From JAGNXB01 sp964471595 (GTDB lineage: Bacteria > Bacteroidota > Bacteroidia > Chitinophagales > Saprospiraceae): a DNA stretch of 60,451 nt. Below, one piece after another: positions 16,717 to 25,244 of this stretch. The stretch's first letter is position 1; each line of letters begins with the position of its first letter. The notes beneath the pieces are model-generated. The model made no database searches, was not told where the DNA came from, and saw only the letters and a list, made by a program, of their open reading frames with translations. The position numbers were made by a program, and so were the translations under genes. Location of the stretch: NCBI GenBank assembly GCA_964471595.1, contig CAYYGN010000020.1, forward strand, positions 1 through 60,451, written 5' to 3'.

Positions 16717-18669
16717 GTGTTGTTGTTGTCTCTATTTATTTGCTGGTACGTGAGGAATGTAAACAGATGGTACAGATGGTTGTTGAGGCTCTCTGGGGGT
16801 GCTTCCCGGACGGGGGTATTCCTGTTTGACCTGTTATTTGCCATCATTTCATTTATTACTGCCTGTCTGCTGGTTTTCGAGTTTAATTTGGCGAAGCACA
16901 GCGACAGTATATGGACAGGTTTGATTCTGTTGTTGTCCCTCCGGATCATTGCCGCTTTTTCCCTTCAAACCCATAGCCTTATTATTCGGTATATAGGCGA
17001 GAAGGATCTTGTCAAGGTGTTCGTGGCGATATTGGGTGCCTCGCTCTCGTTTTTGTTGGTGGTTATGGTATGGGAGGGCGTTTTTCCCGAGCGTCGTTTC
17101 AAGGCACTTGTCCTTGTGGATTTCCTGTTGTTGATTTTCATGTCGGGAAGTTTCAGGGTTTTCCTTCGGCTGGCTTCAGATCTGTTTTCCCGGTCAAACA
17201 GTAAGCACACCGTTAAGCAAAACACCATCATATTAGGTGCCGGGGAACTCGGGGCAATGACCGAGCGTGTTTTACGAAAGAACAAGAATCACCCATATCG
17301 AATTGTAGGATTCATTGATGATAATCCGGATCTCGAAGGCAGCTATCTGGATGGAATTCGCATTTATGGCGGCAATCAGGATTTGGCGCGGATATTTCAA
17401 CATTTGAATGTCGAGGTGGGCATCATAGGAATCAACAATCTGGATGAAGACCGACGTCTTGATTTCATCACGCAGTGTCTGGCCTCAAACGTAAAGGTGC
17501 TTAAAGTTCCACCAACTGAGGACTGGATAAACGGGGATTTGGCGCAACGCTTGAGTGATATCAATTTTGACGACCTTCTCAGCCGGCCGCCCATCAAGCT
17601 GGACACGGACAGGATTCGCGATTCCTATAATGACCGCGTCATATTGGTAACAGGTTGTGCAGGCTCGATCGGAAGCGAGATCACCAGGCAGCTGTTGGTC
17701 CACCAGCCGAAATTGGTCATCGGTCTGGACAATGCCGAATCACCTCTTGCCGAATTCAGTACTTCTCTGTCTGACGATCCGCGTTTCAAAGGGGTCATCG
17801 GCAGCATTCTGGATGAGAATCTGGTCGAACAGCTGTTTGTCAACTTTCGCCCCATGGTGGTCTTTCACGCAGCGGCATACAAACATGTGCCTGTGATGGA
17901 AGAATATCCGGCCGAAGCCATCAAGACCAATGTTCATGGTACCCGAATCCTGGCCGACATGTCTTCCAGGTTCGGGGTGGAGAAATTTGTCATGATATCA
18001 ACAGACAAAGTTGTCAAACCCAGCAATGTTATGGGGGCATCAAAACGGCTCGCGGAGATCTATGCCCAGTCCATGACCTTGAGGCCAAAGAACATGACCC
18101 AGTTCATTACCACGCGGTTTGGCAATGTTTTGGGATCCAATGGATCGGTAGTACCGATATTCAAAAAACGAATCGAGCAGAGAAAGCCCATCCAGGTCAC
18201 ACACCCTGATGTGACACGGTTTTTCATGACCATCCAGGAGGCGTGCCAATTGGTTTTGGAGGCAGGCGCCATCGGGGAGGGAGGCGAAATCCTGGTTTTT
18301 GATATGGGCAGGCCTGTCCGAATCTATGATTTAGCGCGCAAAATGATTCAGATGGCGGGACTGATACCAGACCAGGATATTCCAATCGAGTTTTGCGGCC
18401 TTCGTCCCGGTGAAAAACTTCATGAAGAGTTGTTGGACAATGGCGAGAAGAAAATACCTACGCATCATCCCAAGATTCTCAAGGCGTCAGTCCGGCCTCA
18501 TGACTACCGCGAAGTCCTTGAAGCCATTGACTTACTTGTAAATATTGCTCTGGCAGGTGCTCCAGAGGAAATACTAGTATTGAAAATGCAGGAATTGGTA
18601 CCTGATTACAAGCCAAATAATACACGTTATCCCGCTGTCGTAGATCCCACGCAGCAAAATGCTAAGTAA
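16717..18669 (+). CDS. FlaA1/PglF-family membrane nucleotide-sugar 4,6-dehydratase
   Basis: About 650 residues: four N-terminal hydrophobic segments (within about 33-145), a first Rossmann-like domain with GAGELGAM near 174, and a catalytic SDR domain with TGCAGSIGSE near 311 (usually TGAGGSIGSE; Cys replaces Gly). STDKVVKPSNVMGASKR near 428 has Met in place of the usual SDR Tyr, as in PglF/WbpM/CapD enzymes. These convert UDP-GlcNAc to UDP-4-keto-6-deoxy-HexNAc at the inner membrane, the entry to bacillosamine-type sugars. The start is uncertain: there is no early ATG, TTG 16717 keeps the whole frame, and GTG 16750 gives a more family-like N-terminus. It is separated from, and opposite in strand to, the aminotransferase and acetyltransferase that would use its product. 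Confidence 0.85.
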   Translation: MLLLSLFICWYVRNVNRWYRWLLRLSGGASRTGVFLFDLLFAIISFITACLLVFEFNLAKHSDSIWTGLILLLSLRIIAAFSLQTHSLIIRYIGEKDLVKVFVAILGASLSFLLVVMVWEGVFPERRFKALVLVDFLLLIFMSGSFRVFLRLASDLFSRSNSKHTVKQNTIILGAGELGAMTERVLRKNKNHPYRIVGFIDDNPDLEGSYLDGIRIYGGNQDLARIFQHLNVEVGIIGINNLDEDRRLDFITQCLASNVKVLKVPPTEDWINGDLAQRLSDINFDDLLSRPPIKLDTDRIRDSYNDRVILVTGCAGSIGSEITRQLLVHQPKLVIGLDNAESPLAEFSTSLSDDPRFKGVIGSILDENLVEQLFVNFRPMVVFHAAAYKHVPVMEEYPAEAIKTNVHGTRILADMSSRFGVEKFVMISTDKVVKPSNVMGASKRLAEIYAQSMTLRPKNMTQFITTRFGNVLGSNGSVVPIFKKRIEQRKPIQVTHPDVTRFFMTIQEACQLVLEAGAIGEGGEILVFDMGRPVRIYDLARKMIQMAGLIPDQDIPIEFCGLRPGEKLHEELLDNGEKKIPTHHPKILKASVRPHDYREVLEAIDLLVNIALAGAPEEILVLKMQELVPDYKPNNTRYPAVVDPTQQNAK

Positions 18670-18899
18670 TTATTGTCACAGAGGTAAAGCATAAAGATGT
18701 ATTGCATCGTTGAATTGATCCCTTCAAGGAATTAACCTGGCAATAAGTGTTTCTAATCGATTCATTTCTTAGTGGATAATGAATGCGGAGGTATTGGGGA
18801 GTGGGCATGATATTTGGGTAAGTACATGCATCAATATTTCACAGGTATAAAATAAACCTGTCATGTATTGGAAGAATGAAGGGATTATATATTTATCAC

Positions 18900-19487
18900 C
18901 TAATGGAAAAGGCGGAGTAGGGTTAAGGTTAGAATGCGAAAGTAGGTTTTGATGGTTTGGTTGTTGAGGTAAATGGAATTAAGCCTTATTTTTTCAGGAA
19001 GGATCTCTTTAATGTATGTTTGCTCGGGGTTTTTACTTTTGGCCAGGATGTCACTTTCTTGCCGGAAGTGGATGGAAGCATAATCGGTGATGCCTGGCCT
19101 GACATCCAGTACCCGACGTTGGGCCGGGGTGTACTGGTCAGTGTACTTTTTAACCTCGGGACGAGGACCCACCAGGCTCATGTCTCCTCGCAACACGTTC
19201 CACAATTGCGGCAGTTCGTCGAGCTTCCAGTCGCGCAGGAAGGCGCCTATTGGGGTGATGCGGGGATCCCTTCCGCCCACGGTGAGCAGACCCTGCTGGT
19301 CCGCGCCGACCCGCATGCTGCGGAATTTCAGCAAGGTGAAAGGCACCCCGCCCCTGCCGACGCGCTCCTGGCAATACAGCACCGGACCCGGAGAACCCAA
19401 CTTGATCAGTATGGCGATAATAAAAAAAACAGGCAGCAGGAGCAGCAGGCCGGCCAGGGAGAAAAAGATATCCAGGAATCTGATCAT
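18900..19487 (-). CDS. Initiating sugar-phosphate transferase (PglC/WcaJ catalytic-core type)
   Basis: The 195-residue protein is a minimal monotopic phosphoglycosyl transferase. It has one N-terminal hydrophobic re-entrant helix (LAGLLLLLPVFFIIAILIKL), then PGPVLYCQERVG, LLKFRSM, LRDWKLDELPQLWNVL with the catalytic Asp-Glu pair, and the SLVGPRPE and RPGIT signatures. It would transfer a sugar-1-phosphate from a UDP-sugar to undecaprenyl phosphate at the cytoplasmic face, starting the repeat unit, plausibly with the sugar made by the FlaA1-like dehydratase, DegT aminotransferase and GNAT. It is the last gene of the minus-strand locus; the array R1 starts two bases upstream of its ATG. Confidence 0.9.
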   Translation of the reverse strand: MIRFLDIFFSLAGLLLLLPVFFIIAILIKLGSPGPVLYCQERVGRGGVPFTLLKFRSMRVGADQQGLLTVGGRDPRITPIGAFLRDWKLDELPQLWNVLRGDMSLVGPRPEVKKYTDQYTPAQRRVLDVRPGITDYASIHFRQESDILAKSKNPEQTYIKEILPEKIRLNSIYLNNQTIKTYFRILTLTLLRLFH

Positions 19488-19488
19488 G

Positions 19489-19742
19489 GAACGCGAATGG
19501 GCGCGGATTGATGAGGCGAATTTACGAGAAGGTTAAGGTTGAGGTTGAGGCTGAGGTTGAGGCTGAGGTTGAGGCTGAGGAGACTTAGTGACTTAGTGAC
19601 TGGGTGACTTTGTGAAAATCTCAAAATCTCAAAATCTCAAAATCTCATAGTCTCATAGTCTCATGGTCTCACAGTCTCCTCGTCTCACAGTCTCATAGTC
19701 TCATAGTCTCACAGTCTCACAGTCTCCCCTCTCACCGTCTCA
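19489..19742 (-). repeat. Repeat array R1 (CGCGAAT / GAGGCTGAGGTTGAG / GTCTCA units)
   Basis: In plus orientation the order is: a CGCGAAT block (19489-19533), hexamer-like AGGTTG/AGGCTG repeats, GTGACTTAGTGACTGGGTGAC, the 18-nt core GACTTTGTGAAAATCTCA at 19606-19623, then about ten degenerate NNGTCTCA units. The array ends at the stop codon of the SecB-like gene, and the last TCA is that stop (TGA on the minus strand). The GTGAC half and the GTCTCA half are partly complementary, so the array can fold on itself. Confidence 0.85.
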
Positions 19743-20204
19743 TCCTCCCGCTTCCTCCATGAGCAATTTATGGGGATCGATCACCGGAAGAATGACCCCG
19801 TCCAGGAAAGTGCCTTGCGTCCGCTCGTAGATGATCCCCCTTGCTGAGGAAAAGGCGATGCCCAAAAGCGTGGCACCCAACAAGGCATGAATCATTACAT
19901 TACCCTGCTCATCTTTTTCCACAAAATCCTGGAAGTTATCCACCTTGAAATGAAATTCCAGGTCATAACGACAGGTGATACCAATAGGAACGCCCTTATC
20001 ATCCTGACCTTCCATGGTGACACCAAGCCGTATACGGGTGCGTCCGTGATCCAGATTGTGCGCCAGTTGCTTGCCAAACCCGAAGTAAACCTCCTTCGGT
20101 CGCACCGGATGCTCCCGATAGGCATCGCTGGTCTCAAAACTGGCCGAAAGGATATTTACCTCGGTCAGATGGATCAGATCAGGTTGTATGCCTGGCCTGC
20201 TCAT
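19740..20204 (-). CDS. SecB-like chaperone of a toxin-antitoxin-chaperone module
   Basis: The 154-residue product resembles SecB. It begins with an LTEVNILSASFE strand and has beta-rich RIRLGVTMEG and CRYDLEFHF segments. Its C-terminal part (ATLLGIAFSSARGIIYERTQ, then GTFLDGVILPVIDPHKLL) corresponds to the SecB PYARE-(V)SRGTFPQLNLAPVNFDALF region. Its ATG overlaps the antitoxin stop by four bases. SecB-like proteins encoded next to toxin-antitoxin pairs are known in TAC modules, where they fold and protect the antitoxin; context therefore points to that job rather than general export. A housekeeping SecB role cannot be excluded. Its TGA stop is supplied by repeat array R1. Confidence 0.65.
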   Translation of the reverse strand: MSRPGIQPDLIHLTEVNILSASFETSDAYREHPVRPKEVYFGFGKQLAHNLDHGRTRIRLGVTMEGQDDKGVPIGITCRYDLEFHFKVDNFQDFVEKDEQGNVMIHALLGATLLGIAFSSARGIIYERTQGTFLDGVILPVIDPHKLLMEEAGG

Positions 20205-20623
20205 GCCACCACTTTAAGGTCCTCTACCTGTTCCTTCTGCTCTTCTATCTCGATGGTCGGAACAAATTGCAACGATAACCCTGAACGAACAGCCGGCACA
20301 TAGACTTTGGTGTGCATATACACATAACGGATAACCTCCTTCTCGGACGCCTGTTTCAGCGGCGTGGTGATGATATCTTCCCCCAACGCAGCCTCCATCT
20401 TCGCGATGCTGCGCAGGGTCAGGTTGTGCGTGCCACAGAGCCAGCGGCTGATCTCCGATTCCGACTTGCCCACAGCTTCCGCTAAATCCTTTTGAGTCCA
20501 ACCGCGCTTATCCAGCAATGCCGAGACCTGCTCCGAAATAGCGAAGTTGCTATCTACAAAGCGCTCCACATCCGGGGGTGACGGCAGATCAAGAAATTCA
20601 TAGCCATCCTTATATTTCATCAC
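20201..20623 (-). CDS. Xre/HigA-type HTH antitoxin
   Basis: The 140-residue protein carries an HTH_3 DNA-binding domain at about 33-85 (LLDKRGWTQKDLAEAVGKSE, SEISRWL, LTLRSIAKMEAALG). A C-terminal tail of about 45 residues (YVYMHTKVYVPA to EEQKEQVEDLKVVA) extends beyond a typical HigA and is the natural candidate for a chaperone-addiction segment recognised by the SecB-like protein. It would neutralise the upstream toxin and probably autoregulate the operon. ATGA overlaps link it to both toxin and chaperone. The module is inserted among polysaccharide genes between arrays R1 and R2. Confidence 0.8.
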   Translation of the reverse strand: MMKYKDGYEFLDLPSPPDVERFVDSNFAISEQVSALLDKRGWTQKDLAEAVGKSESEISRWLCGTHNLTLRSIAKMEAALGEDIITTPLKQASEKEVIRYVYMHTKVYVPAVRSGLSLQFVPTIEIEEQKEQVEDLKVVA

Positions 20624-21123
20624 AGTATTATTTTGAATGTCTCCCTGAATAAAAGACCGGGTTGCATAGCATCTTCACAGATGTCGCCATCCCTGTAAGC
20701 ATCCTGAATGGCAACACTTAGCTCATTTGCTAAACGGAAATGCCGCTGCACATTTGGACAATCCTGAGGTCTTCGTGTGGTCTTCACCGCACCAGAGAAC
20801 AAGATCACTACCCTATCACTACAGCGCATACAGTACAACCTGAGCCTGGACTTCGGTCCCCTAAGCTCTGCTGGAGGTGGCAGTGCCCGGGCATCCCCTT
20901 TGCCTGCCGCCTCGAACCGAAAGAACTTCTCCTTTGCTCCCTCTTCATTACCGATCTTTTTGATCCAATAATAGAAGGTTTGCAGATCCAGCTGATATTC
21001 AGGGCCTTGATGTGCCTCGTTGAACTGCCGGAACAACGAGGCTGGCTCACCTTCAATCCAAACAGTATAGAAAGCAACCTTTCTATACCTCCTGACTAGC
21101 TGAAGGACTGCAAAGGTATTCAC
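20620..21123 (-). CDS. Putative HigB/RelE-like toxin of the TAC module
   Basis: This 167-residue protein is the first gene of the three-gene module, the usual toxin position in HigBA-type systems. The C-terminal half (LRLYCMRCSDRVVILFSGAV, KTTRRPQDCPNV, FRLANELSVAIQDA) is compatible with a RelE/ParE-superfamily fold: beta strands carrying the basic, aromatic and Cys residues and a final helix. The N-terminal FYTVWIEGEPASLFRQF and FYYWIKKIG segments do not match a toxin I know. It would be an mRNA-cleaving toxin if the family call holds. Toxin identity rests mainly on gene order, 4-nt overlap and partners. Confidence 0.55.
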   Translation of the reverse strand: MNTFAVLQLVRRYRKVAFYTVWIEGEPASLFRQFNEAHQGPEYQLDLQTFYYWIKKIGNEEGAKEKFFRFEAAGKGDARALPPPAELRGPKSRLRLYCMRCSDRVVILFSGAVKTTRRPQDCPNVQRHFRLANELSVAIQDAYRDGDICEDAMQPGLLFRETFKIIL

Positions 21124-21167
21124 TTAAACGCTAATAAGCAAGTAAAGTTTACTTTTATGCTAAGTTA

Positions 21168-21374
21168 GTGAGGTTGAGGCTAAGGTTGAGGCTGAGGTTG
21201 AGGAGACTTAGTGACTTTGTGACTGGGAGACTTTGTGAAAATCTCACGGTCTCACAGTCTCCTTGTCTCACAGTCTCCTTGTCTCACAGTCTCACAGTCT
21301 CCCCCTCGCACCGTCTCACCGTCTCATCGTCTCATCGTCTCATCGTCTCATCGTCTCATAGTCTCATAGTCTCA
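21168..21374 (-). repeat. Repeat array R2
   Basis: The layout repeats that of R1 without the CGCGAAT block: AGGTTGAGGCTAAGG units, GACTTAGTGACTTTGTGACTGG, the invariant core GACTTTGTGAAAATCTCA at 21229-21246, then about twelve GTCTCA-type units. It starts about 45 nt upstream of the toxin ATG and ends at the stop codon of the DegT aminotransferase, whose TGA is a repeat-unit TCA on the plus strand. R1 and R2 are direct repeats bracketing the TAC module. Confidence 0.85.
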
Positions 21375-22580
21375 CAGTCCCACACTTTCCACCAACGCTT
21401 CTGCCACCCGCTCCACCTGCACGTCATTGAGCTGGGGATAGATCGGCAGGGAGATCTCCCGGCTGTAGTTGTCATAGGCGACCGGGAAATGGGTGATGTC
21501 GTAACCGCGCTCGCGGAAGACCGTCAGCAGGGGCAGAGGAATGAAGTGCACGTTCACCGCGATGCCGGCGGCGGCCATGTGGTCTATAATGGCGTCGCGC
21601 TGCGCCTCGGTGATGCTGCGGATGCGCAGGGGATAGAGATGGGCTGAGGACTGACGCAGGGCATCCTCCAGCGGCGGCAACTGGGCCCAGGAATAAGGGG
21701 CGAATAGCTCCCCGTAGCGGGCGAAGATGCGCCGGCGGGCGGGGAGGAGGTGATCCTCATATTGCCGGATCTGGGCCAGACCGATGGCGGCGCAGATATC
21801 CGGCATGTTCATCTTGAAGCCGGGATAGACGATGTCGTAGCGCCAGCTCCCGCCCTGGCTCTTGGTGAAGGCGTCCCTGGTCTGCCCGTTGAGGGACCAG
21901 AGCCGCAGGGTGGCGTACACCGCCATGTTGTCGAAGGGTGCCGGCAGGTTCAGGCAGATCACGCCGCCCTCGGCGGTGGTGACGTTCTTCACGGCGTGGA
22001 AGGAGAAGACGGTGATATCGCTCTGCCGGGCGGCCGGCTGTCCGTCATAGCGGGACCCTATGCTGTGCGCGGCATCGGCCAACAGCAGGGGCCTGCCGAG
22101 CTGTTCCTGCATCGCCCCCTTGGGCGCAAACTTCGATCTGACCTCCTCTTCGGCCAGGATGGCGCGCAAGGCGGCATAGTCGCAGGGCCAGCCGGCGATG
22201 TCCACCGGGATGATGGCCTTGGTCCTGGGTGTGATGGCGGCCCGAACCCTTGCGGCATCGATATTGAAATCCTCCCCCACGTCCACCATCACCGGGGTGG
22301 CGCCCATATGCATCACGGCCAGGGCGGTGGCGCAGTAGGTATAGGCGGGAATAATGACCTCGTCGCCCCGACCGACGTCGTACCAGTGCAACACCAGCAT
22401 CAGCGCGCTGGTGGCGGAGTTGCAGCCAAGGGCTTTATCCACACCGGCCAGACGGGCTGTCTCTTCTTCCAGCGCCCGCACCTTGGGTCCGGTGGTGATC
22501 CAGCCGCTGCGCAGGCTGTCCAACACTTCGGCTTCGACGTACTCGTCAATGTATGGAGGAGAAAATGGGATATTATTCAA
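21372..22580 (-). CDS. DegT/DnrJ/EryC1/StrS nucleotide-sugar aminotransferase
   Basis: 402 residues. PLP-enzyme hallmarks: the N-terminal IPFSPPYIDE...SGWITTGPKV of sugar aminotransferases, Asp169 in LLLADAAHS (pairs with the PLP ring nitrogen) and the Schiff-base Lys198 in SFHAVKNVTTAEGG. It would transaminate a 4-keto nucleotide sugar with glutamate, probably the product of the FlaA1-like dehydratase at 16717, giving a 4-amino-4,6-dideoxy sugar for the GNAT enzyme (27821) to acetylate. It could also act in legionaminic acid synthesis (LegC-like); the sequence alone does not decide. It lies alone between arrays R2 and R3; its last codons run into R2. Confidence 0.85.
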   Translation of the reverse strand: MNNIPFSPPYIDEYVEAEVLDSLRSGWITTGPKVRALEEETARLAGVDKALGCNSATSALMLVLHWYDVGRGDEVIIPAYTYCATALAVMHMGATPVMVDVGEDFNIDAARVRAAITPRTKAIIPVDIAGWPCDYAALRAILAEEEVRSKFAPKGAMQEQLGRPLLLADAAHSIGSRYDGQPAARQSDITVFSFHAVKNVTTAEGGVICLNLPAPFDNMAVYATLRLWSLNGQTRDAFTKSQGGSWRYDIVYPGFKMNMPDICAAIGLAQIRQYEDHLLPARRRIFARYGELFAPYSWAQLPPLEDALRQSSAHLYPLRIRSITEAQRDAIIDHMAAAGIAVNVHFIPLPLLTVFRERGYDITHFPVAYDNYSREISLPIYPQLNDVQVERVAEALVESVGL

Positions 22581-22601
22581 GGCATCACTTTTTCAGTGGA
22601 A

Positions 22602-22851
22602 CGCGAATGGGCGCGAATTTTGGAACGCGAATTTACGCGAAGGAGGCTGAGGTTTAGGTTGAGGCTAAGGTTGAGGCTGAGGTTGAGGAGACTTTGTGAC
22701 TCGGTGACTGGGTGACTTTGTGACTGGGTGACTTTGTGAAAATCTCAATATCTCAATATCTCACAGTCTCAATATCTCACAGTCTCAATATCTCACAGTC
22801 TCATAGTCTCATAGTCTCATCGTCTCATCGTCTCATCGTCTCACCGTCTCA
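22602..22851 (-). repeat. Repeat array R3
   Basis: In plus orientation: a CGCGAAT block (GAACGCGAATGGGCGCG and further units, 22602-22645) upstream of the aminotransferase ATG, AGGTTGAGGCTAAGG units, several GTGACTSGGTGACTTTGT units, the invariant core GACTTTGTGAAAATCTCA at 22730-22747, then many AATATCTCA and NNGTCTCA units. It ends at the stop codon of the AbiEii-like gene, again with a unit TCA as the stop. Confidence 0.85.
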
Positions 22852-23760
22852 TCCCGCCAGTGCTTCTTCCAACAATGCAACCTGCCTTCGAAATTCTTTT
22901 GGCGAACGCTTCCTGAACTTTTCCAAATTCTCCAGCTTCCAACGTACTGAGGGAAATGCAGAATAATCATATTCGGTCCATTCCGGAGTACCAAGTATAA
23001 ATGATAGCATCATTCGTTTATCATTGGCTGTAAAAAGGGCACCAAGCGCCTGCAGCAGCTGAACACGGGATGCTTCAAAGTCAGCAAAAGAATAGGGCAA
23101 CCTTGAAATGCCCTGAAACTGATTATGGAAAGCACTTTCCTGGTCAGTGAAACGCGGGGCCAATAACACAAGCAATGGCCGATTGCTGCTCAATAACGCA
23201 TAGATCAATCCTGGCTTGTACCGGTTTAAAGCATTACCGTCTTTCATCAATAAATGCACATCGAACAAATCCCGCGGATGCTGCCGATCCAGGGCCGCGC
23301 ATATTTTTCCACCCCACAATTGCGACATCGGTACTATCCGCATCTCGCAGAACCACTGAAATGTATCCGCACCCGAGGGACACAGCGGTAGCAAGTCCGC
23401 CTCGCCAATCAAACCTCGCATGATCGTATTCACCTCGATCTTGACCTGGACATCCCCTGTTCGGCAAAAGAGCTTGTACTCCGCTCCATCTTCATCCGGG
23501 CCGAGCACCATACTTCCGGGTATTTCCCTTAACACTCGAGACCGGATGAACTGCAAACGCTCCTGGATATGCTCGAGTGCCTCTTGCCGGGGCACTATCG
23601 GGATATAGGTCAAGTCCACATCTACCGATAACCGTGGCAGATCATGGATGAACAGATTGATCGCCGTGCCTCCGTGCATGGCAAAACAATCACAGCTATG
23701 AATGATCGGCAATGTCCTCAGCAGCATGGACACCTGCCGCGTATAATGAGGATCGAACAT
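22849..23760 (-). CDS. abiEii: AbiEii-type nucleotidyltransferase toxin
   Basis: The 303-residue protein has the AbiEii/AbiGii pattern: HGGTAINLF (29-37) then RLSVDVDLTY with the Asp47-x-Asp49 metal pair, KIEVN as the likely third acidic strand, and KICAALDRQHPRDLFDVHLL matching the conserved Lys...RDLxD region. Such toxins are MNT-fold nucleotidyltransferases; some modify tRNA 3' ends and cause growth arrest on phage infection. The start overlaps the AbiEi-like antitoxin stop by one base (TGATG). The pair forms a type IV toxin-antitoxin or abortive-infection module inserted between the aminotransferase and the four-helix-bundle cassette. The stop is formed by array R3. Confidence 0.85.
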   Translation of the reverse strand: MFDPHYTRQVSMLLRTLPIIHSCDCFAMHGGTAINLFIHDLPRLSVDVDLTYIPIVPRQEALEHIQERLQFIRSRVLREIPGSMVLGPDEDGAEYKLFCRTGDVQVKIEVNTIMRGLIGEADLLPLCPSGADTFQWFCEMRIVPMSQLWGGKICAALDRQHPRDLFDVHLLMKDGNALNRYKPGLIYALLSSNRPLLVLLAPRFTDQESAFHNQFQGISRLPYSFADFEASRVQLLQALGALFTANDKRMMLSFILGTPEWTEYDYSAFPSVRWKLENLEKFRKRSPKEFRRQVALLEEALAG

Positions 23761-24521
23761 CAGCCAGCCAGTTCTGGCGGCACCGTTATCTCAAAGCGGG
23801 AATCCAACACACCTTCCTTTACGATCTGTCGCTTGCCTTTGCCCAGCGATACCTTATCCATGGGCAGGTACTTCAGCCAGGCGTGCCCGGAGCGATGAGC
23901 CAGAAACAGGAATATGCGGTTCACCTTGATCGACGACGAAGCGGCCAGCAGCCGCTCCACCTCACCAGGCACCAGTCCACGGAGGCTATCCATCAATTGT
24001 GCAGCCTCGATGAAATCGAATTTGCCCGGAACCAGGTACAGGCATTCCATCATGGCCCTTACCAGGGAAGATACCCGAACCGAATAATCCCTTTCCTCCT
24101 GACTGATAACCCCCAGATCCGCAGGCAAAAAGGTGGTTTGAAAGTGCCGGATATCCACCCCCCAATCGTAATGCAGAAACCATCCCGGCAATTTCACCGG
24201 TCCTGCACTGAATAGCTGGACCTCTTCCCTGCCCAAGGCGACATAATGACCATAACCCTGCCGGATCAACGCCGAGCGACCACCTATATGTACGTCCACA
24301 CCCGCCTGCTGAAGACTATACACTGCTCCCTGCCAACGAATGCTGTCACCAGGGCGCTTCATCGCGCCATAACCTATGGATTCCAGCCACCCGTGATCCC
24401 GGTACTTCTTCTGCAGGTCCTTGGAAATACCCGCCCTCTCCAATGTTTGGGTCAAATACACCGTACCTGATGGCTGCATACCTAGCATCTGGTTTAACTT
24501 ACTATCTGAATGCGTACTCAC
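23760..24521 (-). CDS. abiEi: AbiEi-type antitoxin
   Basis: 253 residues. The N-terminal third (MLGMQPSGTVYLTQTLERAG, ISKDLQKKYRDHGWLESIGY, then GAMKR) fits the winged-helix domain of AbiEi antitoxins, where it acts as a DNA-binding repressor. The rest (GGRSALIRQGYGHY, LPADLGVI, LYLVPGKFDFIEAAQLMDSL) matches the AbiEi C-terminal antitoxin region in layout. It precedes and overlaps the AbiEii-like toxin, the standard order. About 350 bp of hairpin repeats (H1-H3) lie upstream of its start, so any promoter is in or beside those repeats. Confidence 0.8.
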   Translation of the reverse strand: MSTHSDSKLNQMLGMQPSGTVYLTQTLERAGISKDLQKKYRDHGWLESIGYGAMKRPGDSIRWQGAVYSLQQAGVDVHIGGRSALIRQGYGHYVALGREEVQLFSAGPVKLPGWFLHYDWGVDIRHFQTTFLPADLGVISQEERDYSVRVSSLVRAMMECLYLVPGKFDFIEAAQLMDSLRGLVPGEVERLLAASSSIKVNRIFLFLAHRSGHAWLKYLPMDKVSLGKGKRQIVKEGVLDSRFEITVPPELAG

Positions 24522-24588
24522 GGTACTCTTTTAAGAGCAAATTTAAACTTTTTTAAGACGGATCAACAGAAATTTATGCATCTTCGGT

Positions 24589-24855
24589 CCAAGCTGTCTG
24601 ATACCGGGAGTTGGGAGCAGACGTTTCAAACATCAAACATCCAACCCCCAAACATCTTGGTATCCTTCCAAGCTGTTTGGTGTTGGGCGTTGGGTGTTGG
24701 AGGCCGCCGTTTCAAACACCAAACATCAAACATCCAACAACTTGGTCATCTGTCCTTTTTATGTCCAAGCTGTTTGGTGTTGGGCGTCGGGTGTTGGGCA
24801 AGGTTGAGGCCAAGGCTGAGATTGAGGTTCAAACACCAAACACTTAACAACTTGG
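24589..24855. repeat. Inverted-repeat hairpins H1-H3 (CCAAGCTGTTTG ... CAACTTGG)
   Basis: Three related hairpin elements: H1 24589-24660, H2 24668-24745 and H3 24765-24855. Each starts near CCAAGCTGTTTGGTGTTGGG, with GTTGGG-type units, and ends with a roughly complementary arm of CAAACACCAAACATC units closing on CAACTTGG. H3 carries an AGGTTGAGGCCAAGG insert in its loop, the same motif as in R1-R3. They occupy the whole gap between the AbiEi-like gene and the four-helix-bundle gene. Confidence 0.85.
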
Positions 24856-24868
24856 ATTAAATAAATAA

Positions 24869-25228
24869 TTAACGCTCCTTTAAGGCGTACAACTTTGCAC
24901 TTATTGAACGGCAGCGTGGAAGTAAATTATATTCGAGCTCCGCATCTTCCAAGTATTCCAAGTCATTGGCCAATATCAATTGATTTATAACCTCCATAAG
25001 GCTGCTGTAGGCGATATCGTAAAAACGTTGCTGATCATTCTTTAGTTTCCTGCCACTCCCCTCACTGATATTCGATGCGACTGAAATACATGCGCGCCTC
25101 AACTGGCTGGTCAAACCATATCTCTCAATATCTGGGAAAGATTGAGAAAGCAAATAGACTATCTTTACCAATTGGCGGCTCTCCTGCCAAACTTCCAATT
25201 TTTGAAAACCGTACTGGAAATCCTTCAT
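24869..25228 (-). CDS. Four-helix-bundle protein (23S rRNA IVS / Avd-like family), copy 1
   Basis: 119 residues from ATG 25228 (the upstream in-frame codons are repeat sequence). It shows the family signature: FQKLEVWQESRQLVKIVYLL, PDIERYGLTSQLRRACISVA, SNISEGSGRK and a C-terminal bundle with SLMEVINQLILANDLEYL. The family includes proteins encoded in 23S rRNA intervening sequences and the Avd accessory proteins of diversity-generating retroelements, which bind RNA and reverse transcriptase; stand-alone copies have no agreed role. The gene fits tightly between hairpin repeats: H3 ends 13 bp beyond its stop and H4 starts 16 bp from its start. Confidence 0.9.
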   Translation of the reverse strand: MKDFQYGFQKLEVWQESRQLVKIVYLLSQSFPDIERYGLTSQLRRACISVASNISEGSGRKLKNDQQRFYDIAYSSLMEVINQLILANDLEYLEDAELEYNLLPRCRSISAKLYALKER

Positions 25229-25244
25229 TTGATCAATCTTATGC

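Noticed and set aside
21168..21374. Small protein genes within the arrays (Ser/Val/His-rich frames such as SHSLTVS repeats)
   Set aside because: They are translations of the GTCTCA units, lack start context, and differ between arrays only as the repeats do.
24869..25228. Diversity-generating retroelement (Avd homolog)
   Set aside because: The protein family matches, but no reverse transcriptase, template repeat or variable repeat with adenine-biased differences is seen.
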